Below are positions 51,312 to 61,754 of a stretch of DNA of 64,000 nucleotides, piece after piece. The notes beneath the pieces were generated by a model, which saw only the letters and a list, made by a program, of their open reading frames with translations, did not search any database and was not told the origin of the DNA. The stretch is from Janibacter sp. CX7 (lineage in GTDB: Bacteria; Actinomycetota; Actinomycetes; Actinomycetales; Dermatophilaceae): contig NZ_CP101464.1 in the NCBI RefSeq assembly GCF_024362365.1, positions 2,790,001 to 2,854,000 of the forward strand, read 5' to 3'. Position 1 is the first letter of the stretch. Every line of letters starts with the position of its first letter. A program made the position numbers and the translations under genes.

Positions 51312-52523
51312 ATGGTGGAGTCGGGTCGGCGACGCACGCTGGAGCGCGCCTGGGAGCACTGGCGCGAGGGCAGCGCGCCCGAGCAGGTGCGCCCCGAGAT
51401 CCTGTCGTCGTGGCGCCGGTCCGCGGAGCACCTGCCTGCGACCGTCGAGGCCGCTCCGCTGGCGGACGAAGGGGAGACCGCCAGCCTCTTCGCGGAGTCA
51501 CCGCTGTCGGCCGCGGTCGCCCGGCTCGAGGGCGCGCTGCGCTCCGCTGCCGAGGACGGCGACCTCGTCGTCGCGGTCACCGACCCCCAGACCCGGATTC
51601 TGTGGACCTATGGCGGGCGGGTCATGCGCAGCGCCGCCGAGCAGGTCAACTTCGTCGCCGGCGGCCGGTGGGACGAGGGCAGCGTCGGGACCAATGCGCT
51701 CAACCTCGCGCTGCGCACCGACTCCGTCTCGACGGTCTTCGCCGCCGAGCACTACGCCCCGATCGTGCACAGCTGGGTCTGCTGGGCCGCGCCCGTGCAC
51801 GACCCGGGGACCGGCGCCCAGCTCGGGGTCCTCGACCTGTCGACGACGTGGGACCGCAGCCACCCGATCGGCGCCGCGACCGCGCAGGCGCTCGCCCGGC
51901 TGCTCGAGACCGCGATCCCCGCCTCGTCCCTCGCCTCGACGCTGACCGTGCCCGCGCACCAGGGGCTGCACCTGCGGTTGCTCGGCGCGAGCGAGGTCCA
52001 CCTCGACGGATCGCGCCTGCTGCTCACCCGCCGCCAGGTCGAGATCCTCGCGATCCTCGCGCTGCACCCCGACGGGCTCTCGCTCGGCGAGCTGCACGCC
52101 CACCTCTACGGCGACGAGCGGGTGTCGACGAGCACCCTGAAGTCCGAGGTCAGCCAGCTGCGCTCCGCCCTCGGCGGCCGCCTGGCCTCCCGGCCCTATC
52201 GGCTCGACCTGCCCGTGACGAGCGATGTCGACGCGGTGCGAGCGGCGGTGCGTCGCAGCGATGCCCGCGCCGCCGTCGACGCCTACGGCGGCGACCTCGT
52301 CCCCGGGACCAGCTCGCCGCTGCTCACCGAGACCGCCGACTACCTCGCCGTCGCCGTCCGCGAGTGCCTGCTCACCGACCCCGATCCCTCGGCCGTGCTC
52401 GCCTACAGCGAGGTCGTCGCCGACGCCGAGGTGCTCCAGCGGGCGCTCGACGAGCTCGGCGAGGCCCGCCACCCGGCCACGGCGCCGCTCACCGCGCGGT
52501 TGGCGGCGATCTCCGGGCCCTGA
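51312..52523 (+). CDS. GAF domain transcriptional regulator (paralog of 18929)
   Basis: A 403-residue regulator, ATG 51312. It begins RRRTLERAWEHWREGSAPEQVRPEILSSWRRS, then a GAF domain (DLVVAVTDPQTRILWTYGG...GGRWDEGSVGTNALNLAL) and a C-terminal winged-helix-like part (LLTRRQVEILAILALHPDGLSLGELHAHLYGDERVSTSTLKSEVSQLR). There is no AAA domain. It is 2 kb upstream of the mycofactocin genes and could respond to the alcohol or aldehyde they serve, but its position only hints at this. Confidence 0.8.
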   Translation: MVESGRRRTLERAWEHWREGSAPEQVRPEILSSWRRSAEHLPATVEAAPLADEGETASLFAESPLSAAVARLEGALRSAAEDGDLVVAVTDPQTRILWTYGGRVMRSAAEQVNFVAGGRWDEGSVGTNALNLALRTDSVSTVFAAEHYAPIVHSWVCWAAPVHDPGTGAQLGVLDLSTTWDRSHPIGAATAQALARLLETAIPASSLASTLTVPAHQGLHLRLLGASEVHLDGSRLLLTRRQVEILAILALHPDGLSLGELHAHLYGDERVSTSTLKSEVSQLRSALGGRLASRPYRLDLPVTSDVDAVRAAVRRSDARAAVDAYGGDLVPGTSSPLLTETADYLAVAVRECLLTDPDPSAVLAYSEVVADAEVLQRALDELGEARHPATAPLTARLAAISGP

Positions 52524-52533
52524 GGAGGTCTCC

Positions 52534-52600
52534 CTTCGAGACGCTTGCTGCGCAAGCTCCTCAGGGAGCGGGGAGGGGAATGGCGCTCGCACCTCAGCCA
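52534..52600. repeat. REP-like repeat R5, compound
   Basis: A TTCGAGACGCTTGCTGCGC / AAGCTCCTCAGGGA hairpin-like half is followed by a right-half element GGCGCTCGCACCTCAGCCA. It is a mosaic of two REP variants upstream of pgm. Confidence 0.65.
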
Positions 52601-52625
52601 GCGGGGAGGGCGATAGCGTCGGGGC

Positions 52626-54284
<1,659 letters not shown>

Positions 54285-54333
54285 CCACCCGCCTGACCGA
54301 CCCGGGCAGGCCACGGACTACCCGTTAGGGCAG

Positions 54334-54362
54334 TTACGGCCGTCCTCTCACGTCACTAACTT
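54334..54362 (+). promoter_or_regulatory. Candidate promoter of the mycofactocin operon
   Basis: TTACGG (54334-54339) and TAACTT (54357-54362) are separated by 17 bases, matching a sigma70-type promoter. The start point would be near 54369, giving a leader of about 30 bases that contains GGAAGGA before mftA. Confidence 0.5.
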
Positions 54363-54399
54363 GGGCCGAACCAGACAGCGACGTCGGAAGGACAACACC

Positions 54400-54507
54400 A
54401 TGGCAGACGAGCAGCACGACGGTCTCGAGCAAGACGCTCAGGTCGACGCAGTCGCCGATGACCTCGTGGAAGAGGTCTCCATCGACGGCATGTGCGGCGT
54501 CTACTGA
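54400..54507 (+). CDS. mftA: Mycofactocin precursor peptide
   Basis: A 35-residue peptide starting at ATG 54400 (GGAAGGA upstream). It ends in the diagnostic IDGMCGVY; the C-terminal Val-Tyr dipeptide becomes the redox cofactor. The acidic leader (EQDAQVDAVADDLVEEV) is the binding part for MftB. MftC decarboxylates the terminal Tyr and then cross-links it to Val. Confidence 0.97.
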   Translation: MADEQHDGLEQDAQVDAVADDLVEEVSIDGMCGVY

Positions 54508-54529
54508 TCCGCGCCTCGACCAGAGATCG

Positions 54530-54826
54530 ATGATCGCGATGAACGCGGAAACGCCACGGATGCTGATGCGGCCCTGGGAGCTGTCGGCATCCGTGGCGCT
54601 TCGCCCCGAACCCTTCGGGGCCCTGGCCTACAACTTCCACAACCGCAAGCTGTCCTTCCTCAAGCGACCGGAGCTCGTCCGCGTCGTGGAGCACCTCGCC
54701 GACCACCCGGACGTGCAGAGCACCCTGGTCGCCGAGGGCATCCCGCAGGAGCAGCACGACGGGTACCTGCGTGCGCTGCAGGGTCTTGCCGCCAACGGCA
54801 TGATCCGCCCACGCACCGACTCCTGA
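54530..54826 (+). CDS. mftB: Mycofactocin peptide chaperone
   Basis: A 98-residue protein of the PqqD/RRE-type fold. ATG 54530 gives the usual length; ATG 54539 is an alternative. WELSASVALRPEPFGALAYNFHNRKLSFLKRPELVRVVEHL is characteristic. It delivers MftA to the radical SAM enzyme MftC. Nine bases separate its stop from mftC. Confidence 0.93.
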   Translation: MIAMNAETPRMLMRPWELSASVALRPEPFGALAYNFHNRKLSFLKRPELVRVVEHLADHPDVQSTLVAEGIPQEQHDGYLRALQGLAANGMIRPRTDS

Positions 54827-54835
54827 GGAGCCAGC

Positions 54836-56098
54836 ATGACCCTCACCACCGACCGACCCGCGGCCCGGCAGGCACCAGCCCGCCCCGAGGGCGGCACGCT
54901 CGTCGAGCAGTTCGAGTTCGGCCTCGACGCCCCGATCTGCCTGACCTGGGAGCTGACCTACGCCTGCAACCTCGAGTGCGCCCACTGCCTCTCCAGCTCG
55001 GGTCGGCGAGACCCGCGCGAGTTGAGCACCGAGCAGTGCAAGGCCGTCATCGACGAGTTGCAGCGGATGCAGGTCTTCTACGTCAACATCGGCGGTGGTG
55101 AGCCGACGATCCGCCCCGACTTCTGGGAGCTGCTCGAGTACGCGGTCGCCCACGACGTGGGCGTGAAGTTCTCGACGAACGGCGCCCGGATCACCCCCGA
55201 GCGCGCGGCCTTCCTCGCCGCGACCGACTACGTCGACGTACAGATCTCCCTCGACGGCGCGACCGCCGAGGTCAACGACTACGTCCGCGGCCCCGGCTCC
55301 TACGACATGGCGCTGCGTGCCCTCGACAACCTGCAGGCCGCCGGGTTCGGTGACGCCAAGATCTCCGTCGTCTGCACCCGACAGAACATCAGCCAGCTCG
55401 ACGACTTCAAGGCCATCGCCGACCGCTACGGCGCCACGCTGCGCCTGACCCGGCTGCGTCCCTCGGGCCGCGGCGCCGACGTGTGGGACGAACTGCACCC
55501 GTTGCCGGAGCAGCAGCGGGTGCTCTACGACTGGCTCATGGCTCACGGAGAGGACGTGCTCACCGGCGACTCCTTCTTCCACCTTGCGGCCTTCGGCGAG
55601 TCCCTGCCCGGGCTCAACCTCTGCGGCGCCGGCCGCGTCGTCTGCCTCATCGACCCCGTCGGTGACGTCTACGCGTGCCCCTTCGCGATCCACGACCAGT
55701 TCCACGCCGGGAACCTGCTCACCGACGGCGGCTTCGGCGGGGTGTGGCGCGACTCCGAGCTCTTCCGCGAGCTGCGCTCCCCTCAGACCGGTGGCGCCTG
55801 CTCGAAGTGCGCCCACTTCGACAGCTGCCGCGGCGGCTGCATGGCCGCGAAGTTCTTCACCGGCCTGCCGCTCGACGGCCCCGACCCGGAGTGCGTCCAG
55901 GGCTACGGCGAGTCCGCCCTCTCGGGCGAGCGCACCGTGCCCGCCGCCAGCCAGGACCACTCCAAGGCCAACCCCACCCGCAACGAGCCCGTGATGCTCA
56001 AGCTCATGCGCCGCCGGCCCGAAGGGGAGACCGCTGCCCCGCCGCGTCCGGTCTCGCCGTGCGCCGAGAGCCCGCTCGCTGGCTTCGACCCTCGATGA
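54836..56098 (+). CDS. mftC: Mycofactocin radical SAM maturase
   Basis: A 420-residue SPASM-type radical SAM enzyme. The cluster-binding CNLECAHC lies at residues 44-51. SAM-binding 'NIGGGEPTI' follows. The C-terminal SPASM domain has CGAGRVVC, CPFAIHD, CSKCAHFDSCRGGC and a final EC, for two auxiliary [4Fe-4S] clusters. It oxidatively decarboxylates the MftA C-terminal Tyr and then forms the Val-Tyr C-C bond. Confidence 0.97.
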   Translation: MTLTTDRPAARQAPARPEGGTLVEQFEFGLDAPICLTWELTYACNLECAHCLSSSGRRDPRELSTEQCKAVIDELQRMQVFYVNIGGGEPTIRPDFWELLEYAVAHDVGVKFSTNGARITPERAAFLAATDYVDVQISLDGATAEVNDYVRGPGSYDMALRALDNLQAAGFGDAKISVVCTRQNISQLDDFKAIADRYGATLRLTRLRPSGRGADVWDELHPLPEQQRVLYDWLMAHGEDVLTGDSFFHLAAFGESLPGLNLCGAGRVVCLIDPVGDVYACPFAIHDQFHAGNLLTDGGFGGVWRDSELFRELRSPQTGGACSKCAHFDSCRGGCMAAKFFTGLPLDGPDPECVQGYGESALSGERTVPAASQDHSKANPTRNEPVMLKLMRRRPEGETAAPPRPVSPCAESPLAGFDPR

Positions 56099-56111
56099 CG
56101 AGGACGAGACG

Positions 56112-57362
56112 ATGAACAAGCCCGAGTGGCTCACCAACCCCTGGAAGCAGAACCCCTGGTTCGAGTCCGTCGCCGTCGCCCAGGAGCGCGCCCGCAAAAA
56201 GCTGCCCGCTCCCGTCTACGGCGCACTCGTCGCCGGGTCGGAGCGCGGCCAGAGTCGCGACGACAACCAGAGCGCCTTCGCCGAGATCGGCTTGGCTCCG
56301 CACGTCGTCGGCCAGCAGCCCGAGCGTGACCAGTCGACGACCGTCTTCGGCCAGCAGATCGGCTCGCCGGTCATCATCAGCCCCACCGGCGTCCAGGCGG
56401 TCCACCCCGACGGCGAGGTCGCCGTCGCCCGGGCCGCCGCGGCCCGCGGCACGATCATGGGCCTGTCCAACTTCGCCTCGAAGTCCGTCGAGGAGGTCTG
56501 CGACACCGGAGCGACGACCTTCTTCCAGATGTACTGGACCGGCGACCGCGACACGATGATCCAGCGGATGACCCGCGCCCACGAGGCCGGCGCCAAGGGC
56601 CTCATCGCCACCCTCGACTGGTCCTTCTCCATCGGCCGTGACTGGGGCAGCCCGGAGATCCCCGAGAAGGTCGACCTCAAGGCGATGATCCGGCTCGCCC
56701 CGCAGGTCGCGACGAAGCCTCGCTGGCTCGTCGACTTCGGCCGCCAGTTCATCGACACCGGCAAGCTGCCCGACCTCACCGCGCCCAACCTCACCCCGCC
56801 CGGAGGGGAGGCGCCGACCTTCTTCGGTGCCTACTACGAGTGGATGACCACGCCGCCGCCCTCCTGGCAGGACGTCGCGTGGATGCGGGAGCAGTGGTCG
56901 CAGATCAGCGGCACCCCCTTCGTCCTCAAGGGCGTCTCCCGCGTCGACGACGCACTGCGCGCGGTCGACGTCGGTGTCGCCGGCATCTCGGTGTCCAACC
57001 ACGGAGGCAACAACCTCGACGGCACCCCCGCCGCGATCCGCATGGTCCACCCGATCTCACAGCGGGTTGGCCACCAGGTCGACGTCGTCATGGACGGCGG
57101 CATCCGCCGCGGCTCCGACGTCGTCAAGGCCCTCGCCCTCGGCGCCAAGGCCGTCCTCATCGGCCGGGCCTACCTCTGGGGGCTCGCCGCCAACGGCCAG
57201 GCCGGGGTGGAAAACGTCCTCGACCTGCTCAACGGCGGCGTCGACTCCGCGCTGCGCGGCCTCGCCCTCTCCTCCGTCGCCGAGCTGGGCCCCGAGCACC
57301 TGCTCGTCCCCGAGGGTTTCCACCGCGAGCTCGGTGTGCCCGCGGCCGCGACGACGCGCTGA
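56112..57362 (+). CDS. mftD: Premycofactocin synthase (FMN enzyme)
   Basis: A 416-residue FMN-dependent alpha-hydroxyacid-oxidase-type protein beginning NPWKQNPWFESVAVAQERARKKLP. FMN site SPTGVQAVHPDGE and phosphate loop MDGGIRRGSDVVKALALGAKAVLIGR; catalytic His in SNHGGNNLDG. It oxidises the pyrrolidinone intermediate to premycofactocin, giving the redox-active keto-lactam. Confidence 0.96.
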   Translation: MNKPEWLTNPWKQNPWFESVAVAQERARKKLPAPVYGALVAGSERGQSRDDNQSAFAEIGLAPHVVGQQPERDQSTTVFGQQIGSPVIISPTGVQAVHPDGEVAVARAAAARGTIMGLSNFASKSVEEVCDTGATTFFQMYWTGDRDTMIQRMTRAHEAGAKGLIATLDWSFSIGRDWGSPEIPEKVDLKAMIRLAPQVATKPRWLVDFGRQFIDTGKLPDLTAPNLTPPGGEAPTFFGAYYEWMTTPPPSWQDVAWMREQWSQISGTPFVLKGVSRVDDALRAVDVGVAGISVSNHGGNNLDGTPAAIRMVHPISQRVGHQVDVVMDGGIRRGSDVVKALALGAKAVLIGRAYLWGLAANGQAGVENVLDLLNGGVDSALRGLALSSVAELGPEHLLVPEGFHRELGVPAAATTR

Positions 57363-57367
57363 CGGGC

Positions 57368-58081
57368 ATGCCCTCCCCCGACCGGCCGCGCGAGCTGGCC
57401 CACCTTGCCTCCGCGGAGGCCGAAGGGGTGGACCTCCTCGTCGTGCCGGTCGGGTCGCTCGAGCAGCACGGCCCGCACCTGCCGCTCGACACCGACGCGC
57501 TCATCGCCACCGCCGTCGCCCAGGGCGTGGCCGAGCGGCTCACCGCCGCGGGGACGACGGCGTGGGTCGCGCCCGTCGTCGCGCTCGGGTCGAGCGGCGA
57601 GCACCAGCACTTCCCCGGGACCATCTCGATCGGCACCGAAGTCCTGCGCCAGGTCGTCGTCGAGCTCGTCCGCTCGGCCCGCACCTGGGCCCCACGGGTG
57701 CTGCTCGTCAACGGGCACGGCGGCAACAGCCAGGCGCTGACCGCCGCCGTGGGGCAGCTCGTCGACGAGGGCCACGACGTCGACTGGGCCGCGTGCGCCA
57801 CCGAGAGCGTGGACCTGCACGCCGGGCGGACCGAGACCTCGCTTCTGCTCCACCTGCGCCCCGAGTCCGTCCGTCTCGACCGCGCCGAGCCCGGCGACTG
57901 CCGGCCCCTCGCCGAGATCCTGCCCGCGATGATGTCCGGTGGGGTCATCGCCGTCTCGCCCAACGGCGTGCTCGGCGACCCGACCGGAGCGAGCGCCGCC
58001 GAGGGTAATTCGGTCCTCACCGCGATGGTCGACGACGTCGTCGAGCAGGCCCTGGAGCCCACGGTGGAACCGTCGTCATGA
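57368..58081 (+). CDS. mftE: Mycofactocin precursor peptidase
   Basis: A 237-residue creatininase-family metallopeptidase. Metal ligands lie in GSLEQHGPHLPLDTDALIA and HGGNS, and Glu in HAGRTETSLLL. It removes the cross-linked Val-Tyr dipeptide from MftA, after the Gly. It starts five bases after mftD and overlaps the SDR by four. Confidence 0.95.
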   Translation: MPSPDRPRELAHLASAEAEGVDLLVVPVGSLEQHGPHLPLDTDALIATAVAQGVAERLTAAGTTAWVAPVVALGSSGEHQHFPGTISIGTEVLRQVVVELVRSARTWAPRVLLVNGHGGNSQALTAAVGQLVDEGHDVDWAACATESVDLHAGRTETSLLLHLRPESVRLDRAEPGDCRPLAEILPAMMSGGVIAVSPNGVLGDPTGASAAEGNSVLTAMVDDVVEQALEPTVEPSS

Positions 58082-58863
58082 ACCGGGTCGCGCTCGTCAC
58101 CGGGGCCGCCCGCGGCATGGGGGCGGCGACCGCCCTTCGTCTCGCGGAGGAGGGCTACGACGTCCTCGCGCTCGACGCGTGCGCCGGCCCCACCGCCCAC
58201 CCCTACCCGATGCCGACGGTCGACGACCTCGAGTCGGTCGCCGCCGACCCGCGAGCCGGCGGCCGGGTCGTCACCCGGGTCGCCGACGTGCGCGACCCCG
58301 CGGCCGTGGCCGACGCGGTCGTCGACGCCGTCGAGCGGTGGGGGCGGCTCGACGCCGCGGTCGCCGCCGCCGGGATCGTCGCCGGAGGCCAACCCCTCTG
58401 GGAGACACCGACCGACCAGCTCGACCTGCTCTGGCAGGTCGACGCGCTCGGCGTCTGGCACACCGCGGCCGCCGCCGTCCCCGCGATGCTCGCTGGGCCG
58501 GACCCCTCGGGCGGCCGGTTCGTCGCCATCGCCTCCGCGGCCGGAGGGCGCGGCCTCTTCCACCTCGCCGCCTACAACGCCGCCAAGCACGCCGTCGTCG
58601 GCATGGTGCGCGGGCTCGCCGCCGACCTCGTCGGCACCGGCGTCACCGCCGTCGCCGTGAGCCCCGGCGGCACCGACACCCCGATGCTCGCGGCGACGGC
58701 CGCCCTCTACGGCACGACGAGCGAGCACCTCGCCGAGCACCAGCTGCTCCGCCGCCCCCTCGACCCCGACGAGATCGCCGCCACCGTGAGCCTGTGCTGC
58801 TCCCCCGCCGGAGCCGCGCTCAACGGCGGCGTCGTCGCCGCCGACGGGGGGTTCAGCGGATGA
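58078..58863 (+). CDS. Mycofactocin-coupled SDR family oxidoreductase
   Basis: A 261-residue short-chain dehydrogenase. NAD site VTGAARGMGAATA, catalytic YNAAK with the preceding Ser in IASAAGG. The insert ACAGPTAHPYPMPTVDDLE after the second strand is typical of the mycofactocin-associated SDR group, whose nicotinamide is held tightly and re-oxidised by mycofactocin instead of free NAD. Overlaps mftE and mftF by four bases each, so it belongs to the biosynthetic operon. The alcohol substrate is unknown. Confidence 0.92.
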   Translation: MNRVALVTGAARGMGAATALRLAEEGYDVLALDACAGPTAHPYPMPTVDDLESVAADPRAGGRVVTRVADVRDPAAVADAVVDAVERWGRLDAAVAAAGIVAGGQPLWETPTDQLDLLWQVDALGVWHTAAAAVPAMLAGPDPSGGRFVAIASAAGGRGLFHLAAYNAAKHAVVGMVRGLAADLVGTGVTAVAVSPGGTDTPMLAATAALYGTTSEHLAEHQLLRRPLDPDEIAATVSLCCSPAGAALNGGVVAADGGFSG

Positions 58864-60245
58864 CCGCCCGGTTTGCCCCCGGCTACGAGGCCCTGATCCG
58901 CCACGACGTGCGGGCCTACGACGACGGCCTGCTCGTCGGCGGCTCCCCGCTGCGGGCCGTGCGCCTGGGCGCCGCCGCCCGCGAGCGCGTCGTCGACGGT
59001 CGCCTCGTCGTGCGCGGCCCCGCCGACGAGCCCCTCGTCGCCCGCCTCGTCGACGGCAACCTCGCCGACCCCGTGCTCCACGGCGCCGGCCCCGACCCGT
59101 CGGAGATCACCGTCGTCATCCCGATCCGCGACCGGCCCGAGCAGCTCGCACGAGCCCTCGACGCCCTCGACGGGTTGCGCTGCATCGTCGTCGACGATGC
59201 ATCGCACGACCCCGACGCGGTCGCCCGGGTCGCCGCCGACCACGGCGCGCGGGTCATCTCCCTGCCCGTCAACCTCGGCCCCGCCGGGGCCCGCAACGCC
59301 GGCGTTCTCGCGGTGGAGACCCCCTTCGTCGCGCTCGTCGACTCCGACGTCCAGGCCGACGCTGCGATGCTGCGCCGGCTGGCCCGACACTTCGCCGACG
59401 ACCAGGTAGCGCTCGTCGGGCCCCTCGTGCGCAGCCGGGCCCGCGCCGACGACCCCGCGTGGTTCGAGCGCTACGACGAGCAGGTCTCCTCGCTCGCCCT
59501 CGGGCGCCGCGCCTGCTCGGTGCGGCCGGGGGCCGCCGTCGGGTGGCTGCCCAGCGCCTGCCTCGTGGCCCGCGTCGACCGGCTGCGCGCCGCCGGCGGA
59601 TTTGCCGAGGACATGCGCGTCGGCGAGGACGTCGACCTCGTCTGGCGGCTCGTCGACGCCGGCCAGACCGTGCGCTACGACCCCGACGAGATCGCCTGGC
59701 ACGACACCCGCGCCACCGTCGGCGGCTGGCTCGGCCGCAAGTTCCTCTACGGCACCGGCGGCGCCGGCCTCGCCGCCCGCCACGGGCGCAAGGGCGCCCC
59801 CGCCGTCATGTCCGCGACGATGGCCGTCACCGCCGCGGCCGTGCTCGCCCGCCGCCGCTGGTCGCTGCCCGTGGCCGGCTTCGGCCTGCTCTGGGGCGTG
59901 CGCTCGCTCGACCGACGACTGCCCGAGGGGCCGCAGCGGCGCGAGCTCGCCGTGCGCCTCGGCGCCCAGGGCCTGGGCTGGGCCGTCCGGCAGGAGACCG
60001 CGCTGCTGCTGCGCCACTGGTGGCCGCTCGCCGCCGTCGCCGCGACCCGCAGCAGCACCGTGCGTCGAGCCCTCGTCACCTCGCTGCTCGTCGACGTCGT
60101 CGTCGCCCGGACCGACCACCCCGAGGCGACCTACGACCCGATCAGCCGCCGCCTCGACGACCTCGCCTACGGCGCCGGCCTCTGGGTCGGCGCCGCGCGA
60201 GCCCGGTCCCTCGGAGCCCTCCTGCCCCGCCGTCCCGGCGGCTGA
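58860..60245 (+). CDS. mftF: Mycofactocin glycosyltransferase
   Basis: A 461-residue GT2 enzyme. N-terminal 60-75-residue domain, then ITVVIPIRDRPEQL, the DXD-like VDSDVQAD and the catalytic MRVGEDVDLVWRLVDAG (ED/xxRxx). C-terminal hydrophobic segments (about 300-350) may touch the membrane. It adds beta-1,4-linked glucose units to premycofactocin. Confidence 0.94.
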   Translation: MTARFAPGYEALIRHDVRAYDDGLLVGGSPLRAVRLGAAARERVVDGRLVVRGPADEPLVARLVDGNLADPVLHGAGPDPSEITVVIPIRDRPEQLARALDALDGLRCIVVDDASHDPDAVARVAADHGARVISLPVNLGPAGARNAGVLAVETPFVALVDSDVQADAAMLRRLARHFADDQVALVGPLVRSRARADDPAWFERYDEQVSSLALGRRACSVRPGAAVGWLPSACLVARVDRLRAAGGFAEDMRVGEDVDLVWRLVDAGQTVRYDPDEIAWHDTRATVGGWLGRKFLYGTGGAGLAARHGRKGAPAVMSATMAVTAAAVLARRRWSLPVAGFGLLWGVRSLDRRLPEGPQRRELAVRLGAQGLGWAVRQETALLLRHWWPLAAVAATRSSTVRRALVTSLLVDVVVARTDHPEATYDPISRRLDDLAYGAGLWVGAARARSLGALLPRRPGG

Positions 60246-60314
60246 CGGCGGCCCTCCCTTCGCCCCACGAGCCGAGCCGGCACCGCGGGGCGATGACCCA
60301 CGTCCGGGCGCTCT

Positions 60315-60351
60315 GCAGGGCCCTGCCCGATCGGGCAGGTGGGCACCTGCC
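60315..60351 (+). promoter_or_regulatory. Three overlapping palindromes upstream of the alcohol dehydrogenase
   Basis: GCAGGGCCCTGC (60315-60326, perfect), CCTGCCCGATCGGGCAGG (60322-60339, perfect) and GGCAGGTG-GG-CACCTGCC (60334-60351). They lie about 95-130 bases before the start codon, with a weak -10-like TAGGTT near 60402. Likely operator cluster for the dehydrogenase; the cognate regulator is unknown. Confidence 0.55.
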
Positions 60352-60445
60352 ACGGGGGTGGGGATCTGGACTCTGGACTGTCCGGCCGGTGCACCGCCGC
60401 CCTAGGTTCCGAGAGCAACTCACCCCCGGTCAAAGGAGACCCGCC

Positions 60446-61738
60446 ATGCAGGTTGATGATCTGCTCAAGCCATTCCCGATCAAGGAGTTCCACCCCTTCC
60501 CGCGCGCCATGATGGGTCCCGGCGCCTGGGAGATGATCGGTCCGGAGGCCCTCAAGCTCGGCTTCCGCAAGACGCTCGTCATGACGACCGGCCTGCGCGG
60601 CACGGACATCGTCAAGAACATCGTCGAGTCGATGAGGTACCACGGCCTCGAGGTCGTCGTCTACGACAAGGTCGAGTCCAACCCCAAGGACTACAACGTC
60701 ATGGACTCCGTGGCGCTGTACCAGGAAAACGCCTGCGACTCCTTCGTCTCCATCGGCGGCGGCTCCGCGCACGACGCCTGCAAGGGCGCGCGCATCTCCG
60801 TCGCGCACGACGGTCGCAATGTCAACGAGTTCGAGGGCTTCAACATGTCCGAGAACCCGAAGAACCCGCCGCACATCGCGGTCTCCACCACGGCCGGCAC
60901 CGGCTCCGAGACCTCGTGGGCCTACGTCATCACCGACACGACGACCGACCCGGACAACCCCCACAAGTACGTCGCCTTCGACGACGCGTCCGTCGCCAGC
61001 CTCGCCGTCGACGACCCGGTGCTCTACTACGACTGCCCGATCGACTACACCGCCCAGTGCGGGTTCGACGTCCTCGCGCACGCCTCCGAGCCCTACGTCT
61101 CGCGGCTGAACTTCGAGCCCTCGCTCGGCAACGCGATCCGCGCCATCAAGCTCACCTCCGAGAACCTGCGCGAGGCGGTCTGGAACGGTCAGGACCTCAA
61201 GGGCCGCGAGGGCATGATGTACGCCCAGTACATCGCCGCCCAGGCCTTCAACTCCGGTGGCCTCGGCATCATCCACTCGATCAGCCACGCGGTGAGCGCC
61301 TTCTACGACACGCACCACGGGCTCAACAACGCCATCGCCCTGCCGCGCGTGTGGGCCTTCAACATGCCCGCCTGCTACGGCCGCTTCGCCGACATCGCGG
61401 AGGCCATGGGCATCGACACCCACGGCATGACCAAGGTGCAGGCCGCCGACGCCGCGCTCGAGGCGTCGATCCGGCTGCTGCGCGACGTGGGCATCCCCGA
61501 GCGCTTCGTCGACGTCACCCAGGACAGCTACTCCAAGAACCGCCTGGGCACCGGGCCGACGGAGTACTACAAGAACTCCCCGGAGATCAAGGGTGACGCC
61601 GCGGACGTCGACCGCATCACCAACCACGTCCTCGGCGACGCCTGCACCCCGGGCAACGCCAAGGAGTGCACCTTCGAGACCGTGCGCCCCGTCGTCGAGC
61701 ACTGCATGACCGGTGACCTCGACGACCTCATCAGCTGA
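60446..61738 (+). CDS. mno: Nicotinoprotein (NDMA-dependent) methanol/alcohol dehydrogenase
   Basis: A 430-residue iron-type (family III) alcohol dehydrogenase; ATG 60446 follows AAAGGAG. NAD motif GGGSAHDACKG and TTAGTGSETS; metal ligands in GFDVLAHASE and IIHSISHAVSAFYDTHHGLNNA. The segments FHPFPRAMMGPGAW and GTGPTEYYKNSPEIKG are those of actinobacterial methanol:NDMA oxidoreductases, decameric enzymes with bound NADP(H). In mycobacteria such enzymes need mycofactocin for methanol oxidation. Its position after mftF fits. It may prefer other primary alcohols. Confidence 0.93.
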   Translation: MQVDDLLKPFPIKEFHPFPRAMMGPGAWEMIGPEALKLGFRKTLVMTTGLRGTDIVKNIVESMRYHGLEVVVYDKVESNPKDYNVMDSVALYQENACDSFVSIGGGSAHDACKGARISVAHDGRNVNEFEGFNMSENPKNPPHIAVSTTAGTGSETSWAYVITDTTTDPDNPHKYVAFDDASVASLAVDDPVLYYDCPIDYTAQCGFDVLAHASEPYVSRLNFEPSLGNAIRAIKLTSENLREAVWNGQDLKGREGMMYAQYIAAQAFNSGGLGIIHSISHAVSAFYDTHHGLNNAIALPRVWAFNMPACYGRFADIAEAMGIDTHGMTKVQAADAALEASIRLLRDVGIPERFVDVTQDSYSKNRLGTGPTEYYKNSPEIKGDAADVDRITNHVLGDACTPGNAKECTFETVRPVVEHCMTGDLDDLIS

Positions 61739-61754
61739 CGCACCTCACCACGCC

